The position numbers and the translations under genes are program-made. A stretch of 64,000 bases of DNA from Strigamia acuminata (Eukaryota > Arthropoda > Chilopoda > Geophilomorpha > Linotaeniidae): positions 1,302,001-1,366,000 of the forward strand of contig OX442319.1 in assembly GCA_949358305.1 (NCBI GenBank), written 5' to 3'. The notes under the pieces were generated by a model. That model was not told where the DNA came from. It made no database searches and saw nothing but the letters and a program-made list of their open reading frames with translations. Shown here one piece after another: positions 45,101-56,100 of this stretch (the first letter of the stretch is position 1; every line of letters starts with the position of its first letter).

Positions 45101-47026
45101 GAAATTGGTGGGGCGAAGGGGGATAACGGCGATGGCGAGAATTACTTCAATGTTTATCCTGACGACGATGAGGAGGTTGATCTTCCTCCTACGATACAAG
45201 CTCGTCGTGGTTCGGGCAAAAAGGGAAAGAAGGTCAAAGATCCTTTGTCGCTGCCGCTGGATATGACTAAGTGGAGACGGGTCCAGTCTGTCCGGAAAGC
45301 CGGGGCAACGGCTGGGAAAATTGATGTGGTTTATTTCTCGCCCAATGAAGACAAACTTAGAAGTCGGACTGACGTTGCGCGATGGTGCGACGCAGAGGGT
45401 TACCACTACGACCCAGATCTTTTTGACTTCAAAACCTTAGAGGGTGAAGAACCCGAACTCCCTTTTGCCGGTTTCTGTGCCGTAGAGCCTGATACCTACG
45501 AGGAGGCAATGAGGCACACCAACAAACGGGACTGGGAAAAGGCGATGAAAGAAGAGACAGATATCTTCGACGATCGAACTGTCTATAAAGAAATTGATAA
45601 GCCCGAAGGAGAGTTGCTTTTGGGATCAAAATGGATTTATAAAATGAAAAGGGACCAGTCGGGTGCAGTCGCGCGCTACCGGGCTCGCTTGGTAGCACAA
45701 GGCTTCAAGCAGAGGCCGGGCATTGACTTTACGGAGGTATTTTCCCCCGTAGTCAATTTCGTCCTCGTTATAGTGTTTTTCTGTACCTTGGTGATACTGA
45801 AAGGTTGGAGAGATGTCCACCTTGACATCAAGGCCGCGTACTTGTACGGGGACCTTGATAAGGTCCAATTCATGGAGATTCCCAAGGGCTACAGAACAGC
45901 CGAAAACCAACATAAGTGTTGGATGCTGTTGAAGTCATTATATGGACTACATCAGAGTGGACGGATGTGGTACCAAGCCCTCCACGACCGTCTACTCCAA
46001 CTGGGATTTGTGCCCTTGTTGGGTCTTAACTGTGTTTATGCGTTAGACAACGACGCAATTCTTATCTTTTACGTGGACGACATAGTTCTCTTCTCCAAGG
46101 ATGACTACGTCGAGGAATGCGTTGTTCGATGGATTAGGGAATCCTTTGACACGGTTGATTTGGGTCCCGTGACCCTCTTGTTAGGCATAGCCTTTGATAG
46201 GTCTGGGGGCCAAATTAGGATCCATCAAAGGGCATACATAGAAAAACTTTGTAAGTTGTATGGGGTCGACTCATGCCTTCGGATTAGAGTACCTGGGACG
46301 CCAGGAACGATTATTCAGGGCGTGACGGAAAAGGAGCGGGTTGATTCCACTTTCCCCTATCGCAACTTAGTGGGAAGTCTCTTGTTCTTGGCGAGCAGGA
46401 CAAGGCCAGACATCCTGTTCTCGGTCATTGTCCTCTCACAATACAATGAGAAACATTCGACGCGTCACATTAGTATGTTATTGCAAATTTTGCGATATCT
46501 GGCAAATACGTCGGATTATATGATTAATCTTTCCAATTGCCGAAATGATAATCTAACTGTGTATACCGACGCGTCGTTTGCCCTCGATGCAGACAAAAGG
46601 AGAAGCTTCGGGGGTCACATAGTCTATTTGGGTGGCGTTCCGATCATGTGGAACTGCCATAAGCAGTCAATGACTGCGTTATCGATCATGGAGAGTGAAT
46701 TTCTGGCCGTGGTCGATGGCGTAAAGGAGATTATATGGCTAGAGAGGCTTTACGATGCCGACATCATGTTCAGCATCAATCGGAACACCCCATGCGTGTA
46801 CGCGGACAGTATGCCCGCGATACAATACGCCAAAAACCGAATAGAGAATAGGGCGAATAAACATATCGACGTAAAGCTTCATTTCCTCAGGGACTGGTTT
46901 GAGCGCGGAACGTTTGCTATTAAGCATATTCCAGGGGCCCTGAATGTCGCCGATGTGATGACCAAATGGTTACCCAAGCCCAGACTTAACACCTTGTGTG
47001 AGCATTTATTTGTAAGGCGCAAATAA
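42179..47026 (+). CDS. gag-pol: Copia-B Gag-Pol polyprotein, intact
   Basis: The start is taken at the ATG of MASKHDDYKD, which aligns with the start of Copia-C; an upstream in-frame ATG adds eight unrelated residues. The protein has 1,615 residues. Gag carries a UBN2-type domain and the CCHC knuckle CFTCGGSGHFAREC (236-249). Protease has D330-T-G in WYVDTGATDH. Integrase has H572, H577, C605, C608, then D636, D699, E735. Reverse transcriptase has HLDIKAAYLYG and YVDD at 1298-1301, and RNase H starts around D1464 (YTDASF). An acidic, Pro-rich spacer lies between integrase and reverse transcriptase. All catalytic residues and the frame are intact. Copia-C is its closest relative in the window; Copia-A is more distant. 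Confidence 0.95.
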   Translation: MASKHDDYKDIKKLDGTNYATWSVQVQLLLKYNGVWGHVSGSEPPLAATATAKEKREFNAREDKAMSTICMSCAEPQQVIAVACPTAAKVWEALKDAYQPTTRARRARLRREFLNMKLRDNEEMLVFTGRVDRKIVELKDVKIEVTDEFQAFQYLDLLPPQYEAVKQTAYHWSDTEFTAKNVKERLLGEYNRLYEQTNEFGVPPVLADNTTAFYTKGKWKPRGKTPNSPGTSRGTCFTCGGSGHFARECPSPPKQQGTFPASAGSPAQLNRGGTRGKGRGRGGPQRANLTQLDPYTDEPYTLYSAVSEEKPTVPLSLVSHGNYDSQWYVDTGATDHFSFNRNWFSNFKPLSNFSVLQGEGKSKIEGVGNIVLTSLYGQRTRKITLTNVFFAPNFRKNLISLGRTDEAGLCTIVKDGKMSIFKDKIEEPLISAVRTSDRLYKVNCRVEVNSVNTAALTAQQDTAAVLDLIKSSVKDEKFVQPLLTILDFKSALLKSFCKPDMGKSASNLSTQVSEPTKANAPAAINLQKTVNEVQTPPAIVPEANATAKVNKSGDTGIKMRKKEISQSMDTWHSRMGHHNAKGIIKLTESEDVFGINLSNKELSTCDACARAKSTRASFPPIITISTKGVLDLVHMDVWGASQATSLGGANFYFILVDDYSRYMWIITMKTKGEVLGHFKRWLTEVERTTSRKVKCIKTDNGGEFISRNWDDYASKIGLKCIRTNTYSPEMNSVAERANRTIVGGVRALMLENDFPYPLWAELATTIVYLKNRFPHEGLGGKVPYTVFFGKKLSLRHIRCIGSKTFVHIPSQVRKGKLEGRAWAGALIGYAISTRGYRVWDPVRNQVFASKHVRIFEDSYWYEIGKRLQQPIKQPQGGQFKHFGDSSSDTEGDDDDSVAPIPEIVEEVQEALPPPIPPPVEPPVPKEKPPLPTTPKPVFRPELRPLVKQAIQQPAIETVEGDLVGDAGAGDNPVEEIGGAKGDNGDGENYFNVYPDDDEEVDLPPTIQARRGSGKKGKKVKDPLSLPLDMTKWRRVQSVRKAGATAGKIDVVYFSPNEDKLRSRTDVARWCDAEGYHYDPDLFDFKTLEGEEPELPFAGFCAVEPDTYEEAMRHTNKRDWEKAMKEETDIFDDRTVYKEIDKPEGELLLGSKWIYKMKRDQSGAVARYRARLVAQGFKQRPGIDFTEVFSPVVNFVLVIVFFCTLVILKGWRDVHLDIKAAYLYGDLDKVQFMEIPKGYRTAENQHKCWMLLKSLYGLHQSGRMWYQALHDRLLQLGFVPLLGLNCVYALDNDAILIFYVDDIVLFSKDDYVEECVVRWIRESFDTVDLGPVTLLLGIAFDRSGGQIRIHQRAYIEKLCKLYGVDSCLRIRVPGTPGTIIQGVTEKERVDSTFPYRNLVGSLLFLASRTRPDILFSVIVLSQYNEKHSTRHISMLLQILRYLANTSDYMINLSNCRNDNLTVYTDASFALDADKRRSFGGHIVYLGGVPIMWNCHKQSMTALSIMESEFLAVVDGVKEIIWLERLYDADIMFSINRNTPCVYADSMPAIQYAKNRIENRANKHIDVKLHFLRDWFERGTFAIKHIPGALNVADVMTKWLPKPRLNTLCEHLFVRRK

Positions 47027-47032
47027 CCAAAC

Positions 47033-47041
47033 AAAGGGGGA
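47033..47041 (+). other. Polypurine tract of Copia-B
   Basis: AAAGGGGGA lies seven bases after the stop codon and two bases before the 3' LTR. Confidence 0.75.
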
Positions 47042-47043
47042 TA

Positions 47044-47520
47044 TATTGAGTTGTGGTGGAAATATTGTGTGTTTGGTTGTTTGTCGCCATATTGTATAGT
47101 TTGTGAATATTTACATTACACACTTTCCGGATATGTGTAATGAATGTGCTGCTATTTAATGTCTCGATGTCGCGTTCAATCGATCTCGATTTTTATTAAT
47201 GCTGGTTCTGTACCGCGGTTGAACGTTTCCATTTAGCAGCATGCGCTGATAACATCGTCTGCTCAAAAGAGCGAGTCCTGTATTGTTATTATTGCTTAGT
47301 TATCGATTATGAATGTCATTGCTTTTATTTTATAATGTAAAGGACAAATCATTGAAATCCAACAATGATTTATCCTATTTTTCCGAGTGCAGTTGTTAGC
47401 CTCGAAGCGTGTACACTTTTATGTGATATTAAACATGGCGCACGCATGTCGGTGTCGCGCACCTGTTTAGACACTCGTCAACTCCTTTCTAACCGATGTT
47501 TTGGCCAGGAAATCGCTTTA
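47044..47520 (+). repeat. 3' LTR of Copia-B
   Basis: 477-bp direct repeat of 40501-40977, identical as far as compared line by line, followed by the GTATT target duplication. Confidence 0.93.
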
Positions 47521-49010
47521 GTATTTTGATCGTAATCGTAAACGAATCGTTTACAAGTCGTATACAAGTCGTATACGACGTGTATACACCTCGTATACGA
47601 ACGAAGTTTGTGAAAACACAATTTCCAAATAAGACGTATGTGACTACTATGTGTTTTCATGTCGTAGTAAGTATCCGGTGGATTTTCCAAACTTCGTTCG
47701 TATACGAGGTGTATACACGTCGTATACGACTTGTATACGACTTGTAAACGATTCGTTTACGATTACGATCAAAATACGAGCTCGTATACAACGCGTATAC
47801 GAGCGAGTGGAAATCATCGACCATCTCGAATGCGACTCGAATACGATTCGAATACATCTCGAATACATCTCGAATACGAGTCGTACGAGTCAAAGTCCGG
47901 GAACGGGTCATCGACTATCTCGTATTCGAGTTGTTACGAGTTCGTATTTTGATCGTATTCGTATTCGAATCGAATTCGAATCGTATTCGAATCGAATACT
48001 AATCGAATTCGAGTCGTATTCGAGATGGTCGATGATTTCCACTCGCTCGTATACGCGTTGTATACGAGCTCGTATTTTGATCGTAATCGTAAACGAATCG
48101 TTTACAAGTCGTATACAAGTCGTATACGACGTGTATACACCTCGTATACGAACGAAGTTTGTGAAAACACAATTTCCAAATAAGACGTATGTGACTACTA
48201 TGTGTTTTCATGTCGTAGTAAGTATCCGGTGGATTTTCCAAACTTCGTTCGTATACGAGGTGTATACACGTCGTATACGACTTGTATACGACTTGTAAAC
48301 GATTCGTTTACGATTACGATCAAAATACGAGCTCGTATACAACGCGTATACGAGCGAGTGGAAATCATCGACCATCTCGAATGCGACTCGAATACGATTC
48401 GAATACATCTCGAATACATCTCGAATACGAGTCGTACGAGTCAAAGTCCGGGAACGGGTCATCGACTATCTCGTATTCGAGTTGTTACGAGTTCGTATTT
48501 TGATCGTATTCGTATTCGAATCGAATTCGAATCGTATTCGAATCGAATACTAATCGAATTCGAGTCGTATTCGAGATGGTCGATGATTTCCACTCGCTCG
48601 TATACGCGTTGTATACGAGCTCGTATTTTGATCGTAATCGTAAACGAATCGTTTACAAGTCGTATACAAGTCGTATACGACGTGTATACACCTCGTATAC
48701 GAACGAAGTTTGTGAAAACACAATTTCCAAATAAGACGTATGTGACTACTATGTGTTTTCATGTCGTAGTAAGTGTCCGGTGGATTTTCCAAACTTTGTT
48801 CGTATACGAGGTGTATACACGTCGTATACAACTTGTATACGACTTGTAAACGATTCGTTTACGATTACGATCAAAATACGAGCTCGTATACAACGCGTAT
48901 ACGAGCGAGTGGAAATCATCGACCATCTCGAATGCGACTCGAATACGATTCGAATACATCTCGAATACATCTCGAATACGAGTCGTACGAGTCAAAGTCC
49001 GGGAACGGGT
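47521..49010. repeat. Central 551-bp dyad repeats of unit 2
   Basis: TATGTGTTTTCATGTCG occurs at about 47649, 48200 and 48751, the same 551-bp period and copy number as unit 1. The third copy is uninterrupted and shows the empty site of the unit 1 solo LTR near 48773. Confidence 0.85.
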
Positions 49011-52000
49011 CATCGACTATCTCGTATTCGACTCGAAAACGAGTCGAATACGATTTCGCGTTGAGAAAGAAAGGGCAAAATTCGTACTCGACTCGAAAAC
49101 GAGTCGAATACGATTTTGCGTTGAAGAAGGGCAAAATTCGTACTCGACTCGAAAACGAGTCGAATACGATTTCGCGTTGAAGAAGGGCAAAATTCGCATT
49201 CGACTCGAAAACGAGTCGAATACGATTTTGCGTTGAGAAAGGGCAAAATTCGCATTCGACTCGAAAACGAGTCGAATACGATTTCGCGTTGAAGAAGGGC
49301 AAAATTCGCATTCGACTCGAAAACGAGTCGAATACGATTTTGCGTTGAGAAAGGGCAAAATTCGCATTCGACTCGAAAACGAGTCGAATACGATTTCGCG
49401 TTGAAGAAGGGCAAAATTCGCATTCGACTCGAAAACGAGTCGAATACGATTTCGCGTTGAAGAAGGGCAAAATTCGCATTCGACTCGAAAACGAGTCGAA
49501 TACGATTTCGCGTTGAAGAAGGGCAAAATTCGCATTCGACTCGAAAACGAGTCGAATACGATTTCGCGTTGAAGAAGGACAAAATTCGCATTCGACTCGA
49601 AAACGAGTCGAATACGATTTCGCATTGAAGAAGGGCAAAATTCGCATTCGACTCGAAAACGAGTCGAATACGATTTCGCGTTGAAGAAGGGCAAAATTCG
49701 TACTCGACTCGAAAACGAGTCGAATACGATTTCGCGTTGAAGAAGGGCAAAATTCGCATTCGACTCGAAAACGAGTCGAATACGATTTCGCGTTGAAGAA
49801 GGGCAAAATTCGTATTCGATTCGAAAGCGAATCGAATACAATTTTGCGTTGAAAAAGGACAAAAATCGTATTCGATTCGCTTTCGAATCGAATACGAGTT
49901 TTGTCCTTTTTCAACGCTTGGGAAAAGGACTCGAATGCGCCTCCACGTTGCAATGCGCATTTGTGTAAACGATGATGGAATCCCCTGCTTAAATACTGGC
50001 TATCGCGTCACGTAACAGCAACGTGCCACGTCACGTAATTGCAACGTGCCGCGCTATGCCACACAATGTGCCGCCGCGATAGGCCATTGAACCCGAATGT
50101 GTGTGATGCGAAACGCGCGAGTACGCGCGCGGAGAACGCGCGGCAATGCTAGCAACAGGAGCGCAACTGCCCAAGAAATTGCTCAACAATAAAAGGCACG
50201 TGGAAGCACGTGCCTGAAACAATAGGCACTTCAAATAAAGTTATTGTTAAAAAACGGGCTTGAAAACCAACAATTACACAATAATTAAGGGGCAAGAAAT
50301 GAACTTTGCTGCAATGCAAAGTTCTCAAAATACAGAGAAATGAAAGTTACACTTGTATAAAGAATTGACAATGTTTGAAACCAATAAAAACTACAAAAAC
50401 ACACTTGTAAAAAACCCAAAACAACCCCCAGAATGAATTATTTGACTCAAATTAACCCTAAAACAGTCTTGGAGGTCGTGCAGACGACAGAGTCGGATCG
50501 GAAGGTTGCTAAAACCTGACGCCAAAACTAGCAATGGGACAGCTAGTTAGAAAACAGCTTTTTCATCAATCATGAACGCTGAAAACCTCACCCAGGGGTA
50601 GAAAATGATGGAGAGAACGTTTTCGCCATCTAAAACGGTCTAAAACGGGTCTAAAATGCCTAAACCGGCGCCTGGAACGTGGCGCAGTTGTTGGGTCAAA
50701 TATTGTCAAAAATCAGTGGAAATTTGTCAAATACTGGCAAAAATCTGCTGAAATTTGTCAAAAATTGCCAAATTTTGGCGCAAGTTACGTGAGGTTTGCG
50801 CGCATCCAACTATGACGAAAAATCCATGCGTGTGCACGCGCGATTTACTGGCGCGTTGGAAGCGTTAAAATAAATTTTTCCAATATCTAACACAATTTGC
50901 ACCGAATTATGGCAATTTTTGACAAATTTACATGGATTTTTGCCAGTATTTGACAAATTTCCACGGATTTTTGACAATATTTGACAAATTCCAGACAAAT
51001 TTCAGACAAATTTCAATTAATTTTAGAAATTTTATGAGAAATTTCAGCAAATGTTTGAGGATTGAGGAAATCTTCTGAAATTTGTCAAATATAGGCAAAA
51101 ATCTTCTGAAATTTGTCAAATACAGGCAAAAATCTGCTGAAATTTGTCAAAAATTGCCCAAATTCCGTGCAAGTTTTGCAAGTTTTGCGCGCATCAAATC
51201 GTATGCGCGCCTATACTATTGCACGAGCGCATTGACGCGTGATGAACACCGACCACGTTTACGAAGTGAATTCGAGCTACAAAAGTATCGAGTCGCCATT
51301 CTATGATGGAAAAAAAAAATTAAGTGTAAACAAACAAAATAAAAACTTTAATATACAAGAAACGTACAATTCCACTCAACTTTGTTTCAAATTTTATTTA
51401 TTGGATCATTGAAAATAAACAGTAGTGTTGTGCACTGTACGCTTAAGTGTATACCGGCGATGCGTTGTTTTGTGGTGGGGATTTGCCTCGATAATTGATC
51501 TTTTCTCTTTGTTTGCAATATTTTTTTGGCCTTTTTTGTTGATTTTTCGGTTTGAAATTGTTTTTTTCCGGTGTAATTTAAGTGGTGGAAGGTTGTTGGC
51601 GTGTGTTGAGGGTAATTTTGGCGGTTTTTGGGTCGGGATTAGTGTTTTCTGCGATTTTTTATCGTTATTTGGGGTAACGCATGCGAATCGCCGTCGATGC
51701 GTCGACCGTAGCAAGTGTGGTTGAAGTGATTTCGTTCATTCGTTATTTTAATGAAAATTAGGTATTTATTGTGACCACACGAGCACGTAGCAAGTGCGCG
51801 CGCAAGTTAAATGTGTAGAGGCCTGTGAGAAAATAAAACGTGCGTGGAAGCGGCGTAAATATTCTTTGGTGACTGCCATGGGTTTGTGCTTTGTCGTGGG
51901 CGCGATATGTCTGCGATATATATGCGTTAGGGATGAGAACGGGACCAATTTTCGGGTCCCGACCCGTCCCGGGTCCATTACGTTAGCGTAATACGCGCGT

Positions 52001-53158
52001 ATGATTGCATAATTGAAATAAATCAGTATTAAGCCTAATATTAGGCCTAATAATGCTAAAATAAAGTAAAGAAACAACAATATTTTGGTCATACAGTGTA
52101 ATTTACTTTTAATAATGAGTTTGTTGTTGTTGTTTATTTACTTTATTTTAGCATTATCAGGCTCAATATTAGGCTTAATAGTGATAAATAACAACTGGAA
52201 TTAGAAAATTGTCTCCGCCTCGCAGTACGAATTTAGCAACTGTAATCCCGTCCCGTCCCGTATCCGCATAGGGCAAACATTACCAGTCCAGTCCCTATCC
52301 CGGTCCGTTCTTATCCCTAATATGCGTGATGTAGCGCGTTTGCGCGCGCGATCTAGTGCGTTTGAGCGCGCGATGTAGCACCTTGAGCGTGTCCAAATGT
52401 GTACAGGTGCTCAAAAGATGTGCGAGGGCTTCACGTGCATACACGAAGCATAAACGTGAAGAAAACAGCAGAAGCAGTTGTGTGTGATATTTATAAAACC
52501 ACATCACACAAGGGAATACTACTAATGATACAAAAAGCAATAAACTTTATGAATATTGAAATAAACTTACAAAATGGTGGAAAAAACATGGCGTACTGCC
52601 TTGAATATATGCCGGGATGTTATCAATCTTCCGGGCCCCATGTGTGTTTGATTTTAGTCCTAATTTTGGTGTATTTTTTTTTTTTTGCCTTGGTTTTTCT
52701 CGTTTCTTGGAGAGTGCTGAGGCATGCCGAGGTGTTCTCGGGCGTGTGCGCCTGTTGAAGATCGAGCGTTTCATATTTTGTGTTTAATAAGCCTACCGTG
52801 GTGCCTCGAGCGTTTATTAATTTCTCCACTCGAGGCACTTCACTAACACCTCCCCGGTGTTTAAACGAGTAGCGGCGCTTATTTGACCCCGGTGTTTACT
52901 GTTTAAAATTGTCGTGTGTTTTCAAAGTTCTTAATTTGTTTAAAAGCAAACAAAATGGATATTTGTTAATTTTTATTTGATTTTATCAATTTCTATTGGT
53001 TTCTTGCTGATTTTTAATCGGTTTTTCTCTATTTGTGACAATTTTTGCCAATTTTAATCGTTATTTGTCATTCTGAATTGATTATTGTCCGATTTCAGTC
53101 GATTTTTGTTGATTTTTAATCATGTTTGTTCGTTTTTAATCAATTTTTGTCCCATGCC
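49011..53158 (-). repeat. Right arm of the unit 2 inverted repeat
   Basis: Matches 27723-31870 at offset 21288, including the 56-bp satellite (49011-49928) on the minus strand. Small changes between satellite copies differ from unit 1 (the GAAGGACAAAATTC variant occupies a different repeat), pointing to some exchange within arrays after duplication. Confidence 0.85.
51928..52319. mobile_element. Ac-like hAT MITE, copy in unit 2
   Basis: Same 392-bp element as 30640-31031, with the same ATATGCGT duplication at 51920-51927 and 52320-52327. It was copied with the unit, so it inserted before the unit was duplicated. Confidence 0.88.
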
Positions 53159-56100
53159 TTACGATCAGTTCGAATAATTGACACCATACTGTGCTGTTAC
53201 TCGTATTCAAGATGGCGTCGCAAACTCAAGGCCGAATTCCGCTGATTTCATTTATTGCGACTGTTTGCGCTCCATACGTGTGAAAAGGATTATGGGAAAA
53301 ATCCTCAATGCAGGCCATTTTGGTGTTAAATGAGCGAGGAAGGCAGGAGATGAGAAAAATTTGTAAAATTTCAAAAAAAAGCTAAACAATCAAAATTTAC
53401 ATGAAGATCAATATTTCTGGCTCGAAATGCATGTATCAGCAATTTCGGGATATTTTCGGGGTGAAATTGACTCGTTCGGAACACTGGGAAGGAACCCCAC
53501 CCCGCATTCCCCATGCGTCGGCGCGCGCGTAGACGAAAATTCAAATCCAGGTGTTCAGACGGCCCCACGTTATTTTCGGGTTCCAAGTTGGGTTTCACAA
53601 ATGTACCGTATTGCCTCGAATAAACGCCGGGACGTTTATTAAACTTCTCGTGTGTGTTTAATTTTGATCCGCATTTAACTGTTTTTTTTTTCACCGAAAG
53701 TTACTTCATTTTTTATTAACATGGAAAAAGAATGAACCTTTACAAAATACTAATAATAACGTTATAATAAGCAGTTACAATTGAAATTAAAACAACATTT
53801 TTTTTTTAATTAGAAACCAAAGCAGAATCATCCCTAAATTCTGACACGGCGTTGTCAAACAAACAGTTGGCGCCAAAACGAGAAATTAGGCAACAAAACA
53901 TTTTGAATGCTACAAAAACACATTAAATAACCATAAAACAAATAAAAATAAATACAACAGCTAAACCAAATTGTAATAAACAAGACAGCAAAGTGCGGGA
54001 GTGAGTGACAACGCCAAAAAAACGCCCGAAAACGCCCCAAGAACGCACCAAAACGCCCCAAGAACGCACCAAAACGCCAGATAACCGTGCAACTTGAGGC
54101 AAAAAACATGCGAACATAATTTTTTGCTTTGAGTGGCACGATTTTCAGGCTTTTTGGAGCATTTTGAAGCGTTTTGGGGCGTTTTAGAACGTTTTTGCTT
54201 ATTTTTTAGCATTCTCATGCGAGCTCGCGCGTGCAGGCGAGAAAAAAACAAACTTATTTCTTCAAGAGTTAAAAAAAAAATAACCCTAACCAGGAAATTA
54301 CTGTAAAAACAACGGCTTGCCTCGAATAAACGCCGGGGCGTTTACTAATTTTCAAGACTGGAAGTGAGGCGAGATGTTGTTTGCTTTATTTGTTAAAACA
54401 AATTAGGCGTCACTAATTCACCTGTATTAGGGTTTCGGTTCTGAGAAACCGGACGAGGAGTCACAATAACGGGACACGGGAAATTTCAAAACTTACCGGT
54501 TCCGTCAAAACGCCATTGAAACGTTACATTTTTATAGCGTGTCAATGATAAAAATGGTCATTTTGGATGAAAAACGGCCATTTTGGATGAAAAATGGCCA
54601 TTTTTACTATAAAAAATGGCTGAAAATGGCCATTTTTACTATGACAAATGGCTGAAAATGGCCATTTTAATAAAAAAAGGCCATTTTTACTTCGAAAATT
54701 GGCTAAAAATGGCCACTTGAGTGAGTGACAACGCCAAAAAACGCGTGCAAACGCCTGCGAACGCCCCAAAACGCCCCAAAACGCCAGATGACAATGCAAC
54801 TTGAGGCATAAAACTTGAAAACACAATTTTAAACGTCACAAAAGTTGAAACAAAGATGAAAAATTAATTTTTTGCCTCAAGTTGCGCGATTTTCAGGCCT
54901 TTTGGAGTGTTTTTGAGCATTTTTTGGCGTTCTCAGCGGCGTGTTTGCCTCAAATAAACGCCGGTTTAAACAAAAAATGACGTCATTTTTGGTTTAAAAT
55001 TGAAGTAAAACACAAAATATTTTAGTTTTTAAATGCAACTGGTCTAAATTTTGTCAAATGTTGTCATACTTCTTGAAAGTCATCATTTATTGATAAAAAA
55101 TTTGAAAATTTACCTAATTGTAGCATGTATTTGTGGTTAGTTTTGATTTGAATTCAAACTGTAATTTTTTGCTTCGAGTTGCGCGATTTTCAGGCGTTTT
55201 GGGGCGTTTTTGAGCTTTTTTTGGCGTCCTCAGGCGAGCTCGCGCGTGCACGTCACAAGTAACCCTAATCAGGAAAGAACCTACAAAAACTATGGCTTGC
55301 CTCGCATAAACGCCGGGGCGTTTATTCATTTTCAAAAAGACAAATGAAATGGATAAATAAAGAAATTAGCGGGGAAATCCAACATGGCGCCCACTTCAAA
55401 TCCGCTAGAGCGGCAAAACACGACATTTGAATTTCAACACAAGAATAAAATCAAGAATACACACTGTATTGAATAAAATAACATTAGGAAATGTAATTTC
55501 CTACAACAAAAGCACTATTTATTAAAAGAACACTTGAAAATAATCGTTTGCCGAACGGAATGAACTCGGTCAGCAGCGCACAAGTGCGTACCGACAACGA
55601 ACGCTCGAAACGACAAAACGACCGTTCCGGGACAAAAATAAAGCAAACCAATCGACAGATCACCCCCAAATTAGTCTAAATCAATTCTAAAACCTATCCA
55701 TAACACAAGAATAAGGTCCAAACAAAAGGTTAGAAGTTTGAACACAACCGAACTAGATTAAGAAATATGACGTCACGCGTCTTACGCAAGTGATCTGTAA
55801 ATCGACGAATGCACTAAAAATCATCCAAAATCACACAAAATGAGCAAGAATTAAAGAAATAAGACACAGAGAAGTAATAAAACTTTAAATAGCAATGAAT
55901 AAAGATAATATCAATATCATAGACACTAAAATTCATGAAAACACTGTAACTTTTAATAAATCACAAAAAATGAAAGTTTAATATGTAAAAATATCTAAAA
56001 AGCTGAAATTCAAGAAAAGCAAAAATTAAAGACACTTTGTTAACTTTAATTAAGACAATAAATGACATAAAATCCGGACACAACAATTATTCCATTTTGG

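Larger units (their letters stand above)
40501..47520 (+). mobile_element. Copia-B: intact full-length Ty1/copia retrotransposon
   Basis: Two 477-bp LTRs are identical by eye, flanked by GTATT on both sides (40496-40500, 47521-47525). The uninterrupted sequence in units 1 and 2 gives an exact empty site inside GCTCGTATTTTGATCG. With the 5-bp duplication assigned this way, the LTRs start TATTGAG and end GCTTTA, so the termini are TA...TA rather than TG...CA. Intact ORF, primer site and polypurine tract suggest recent activity. Confidence 0.95.
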
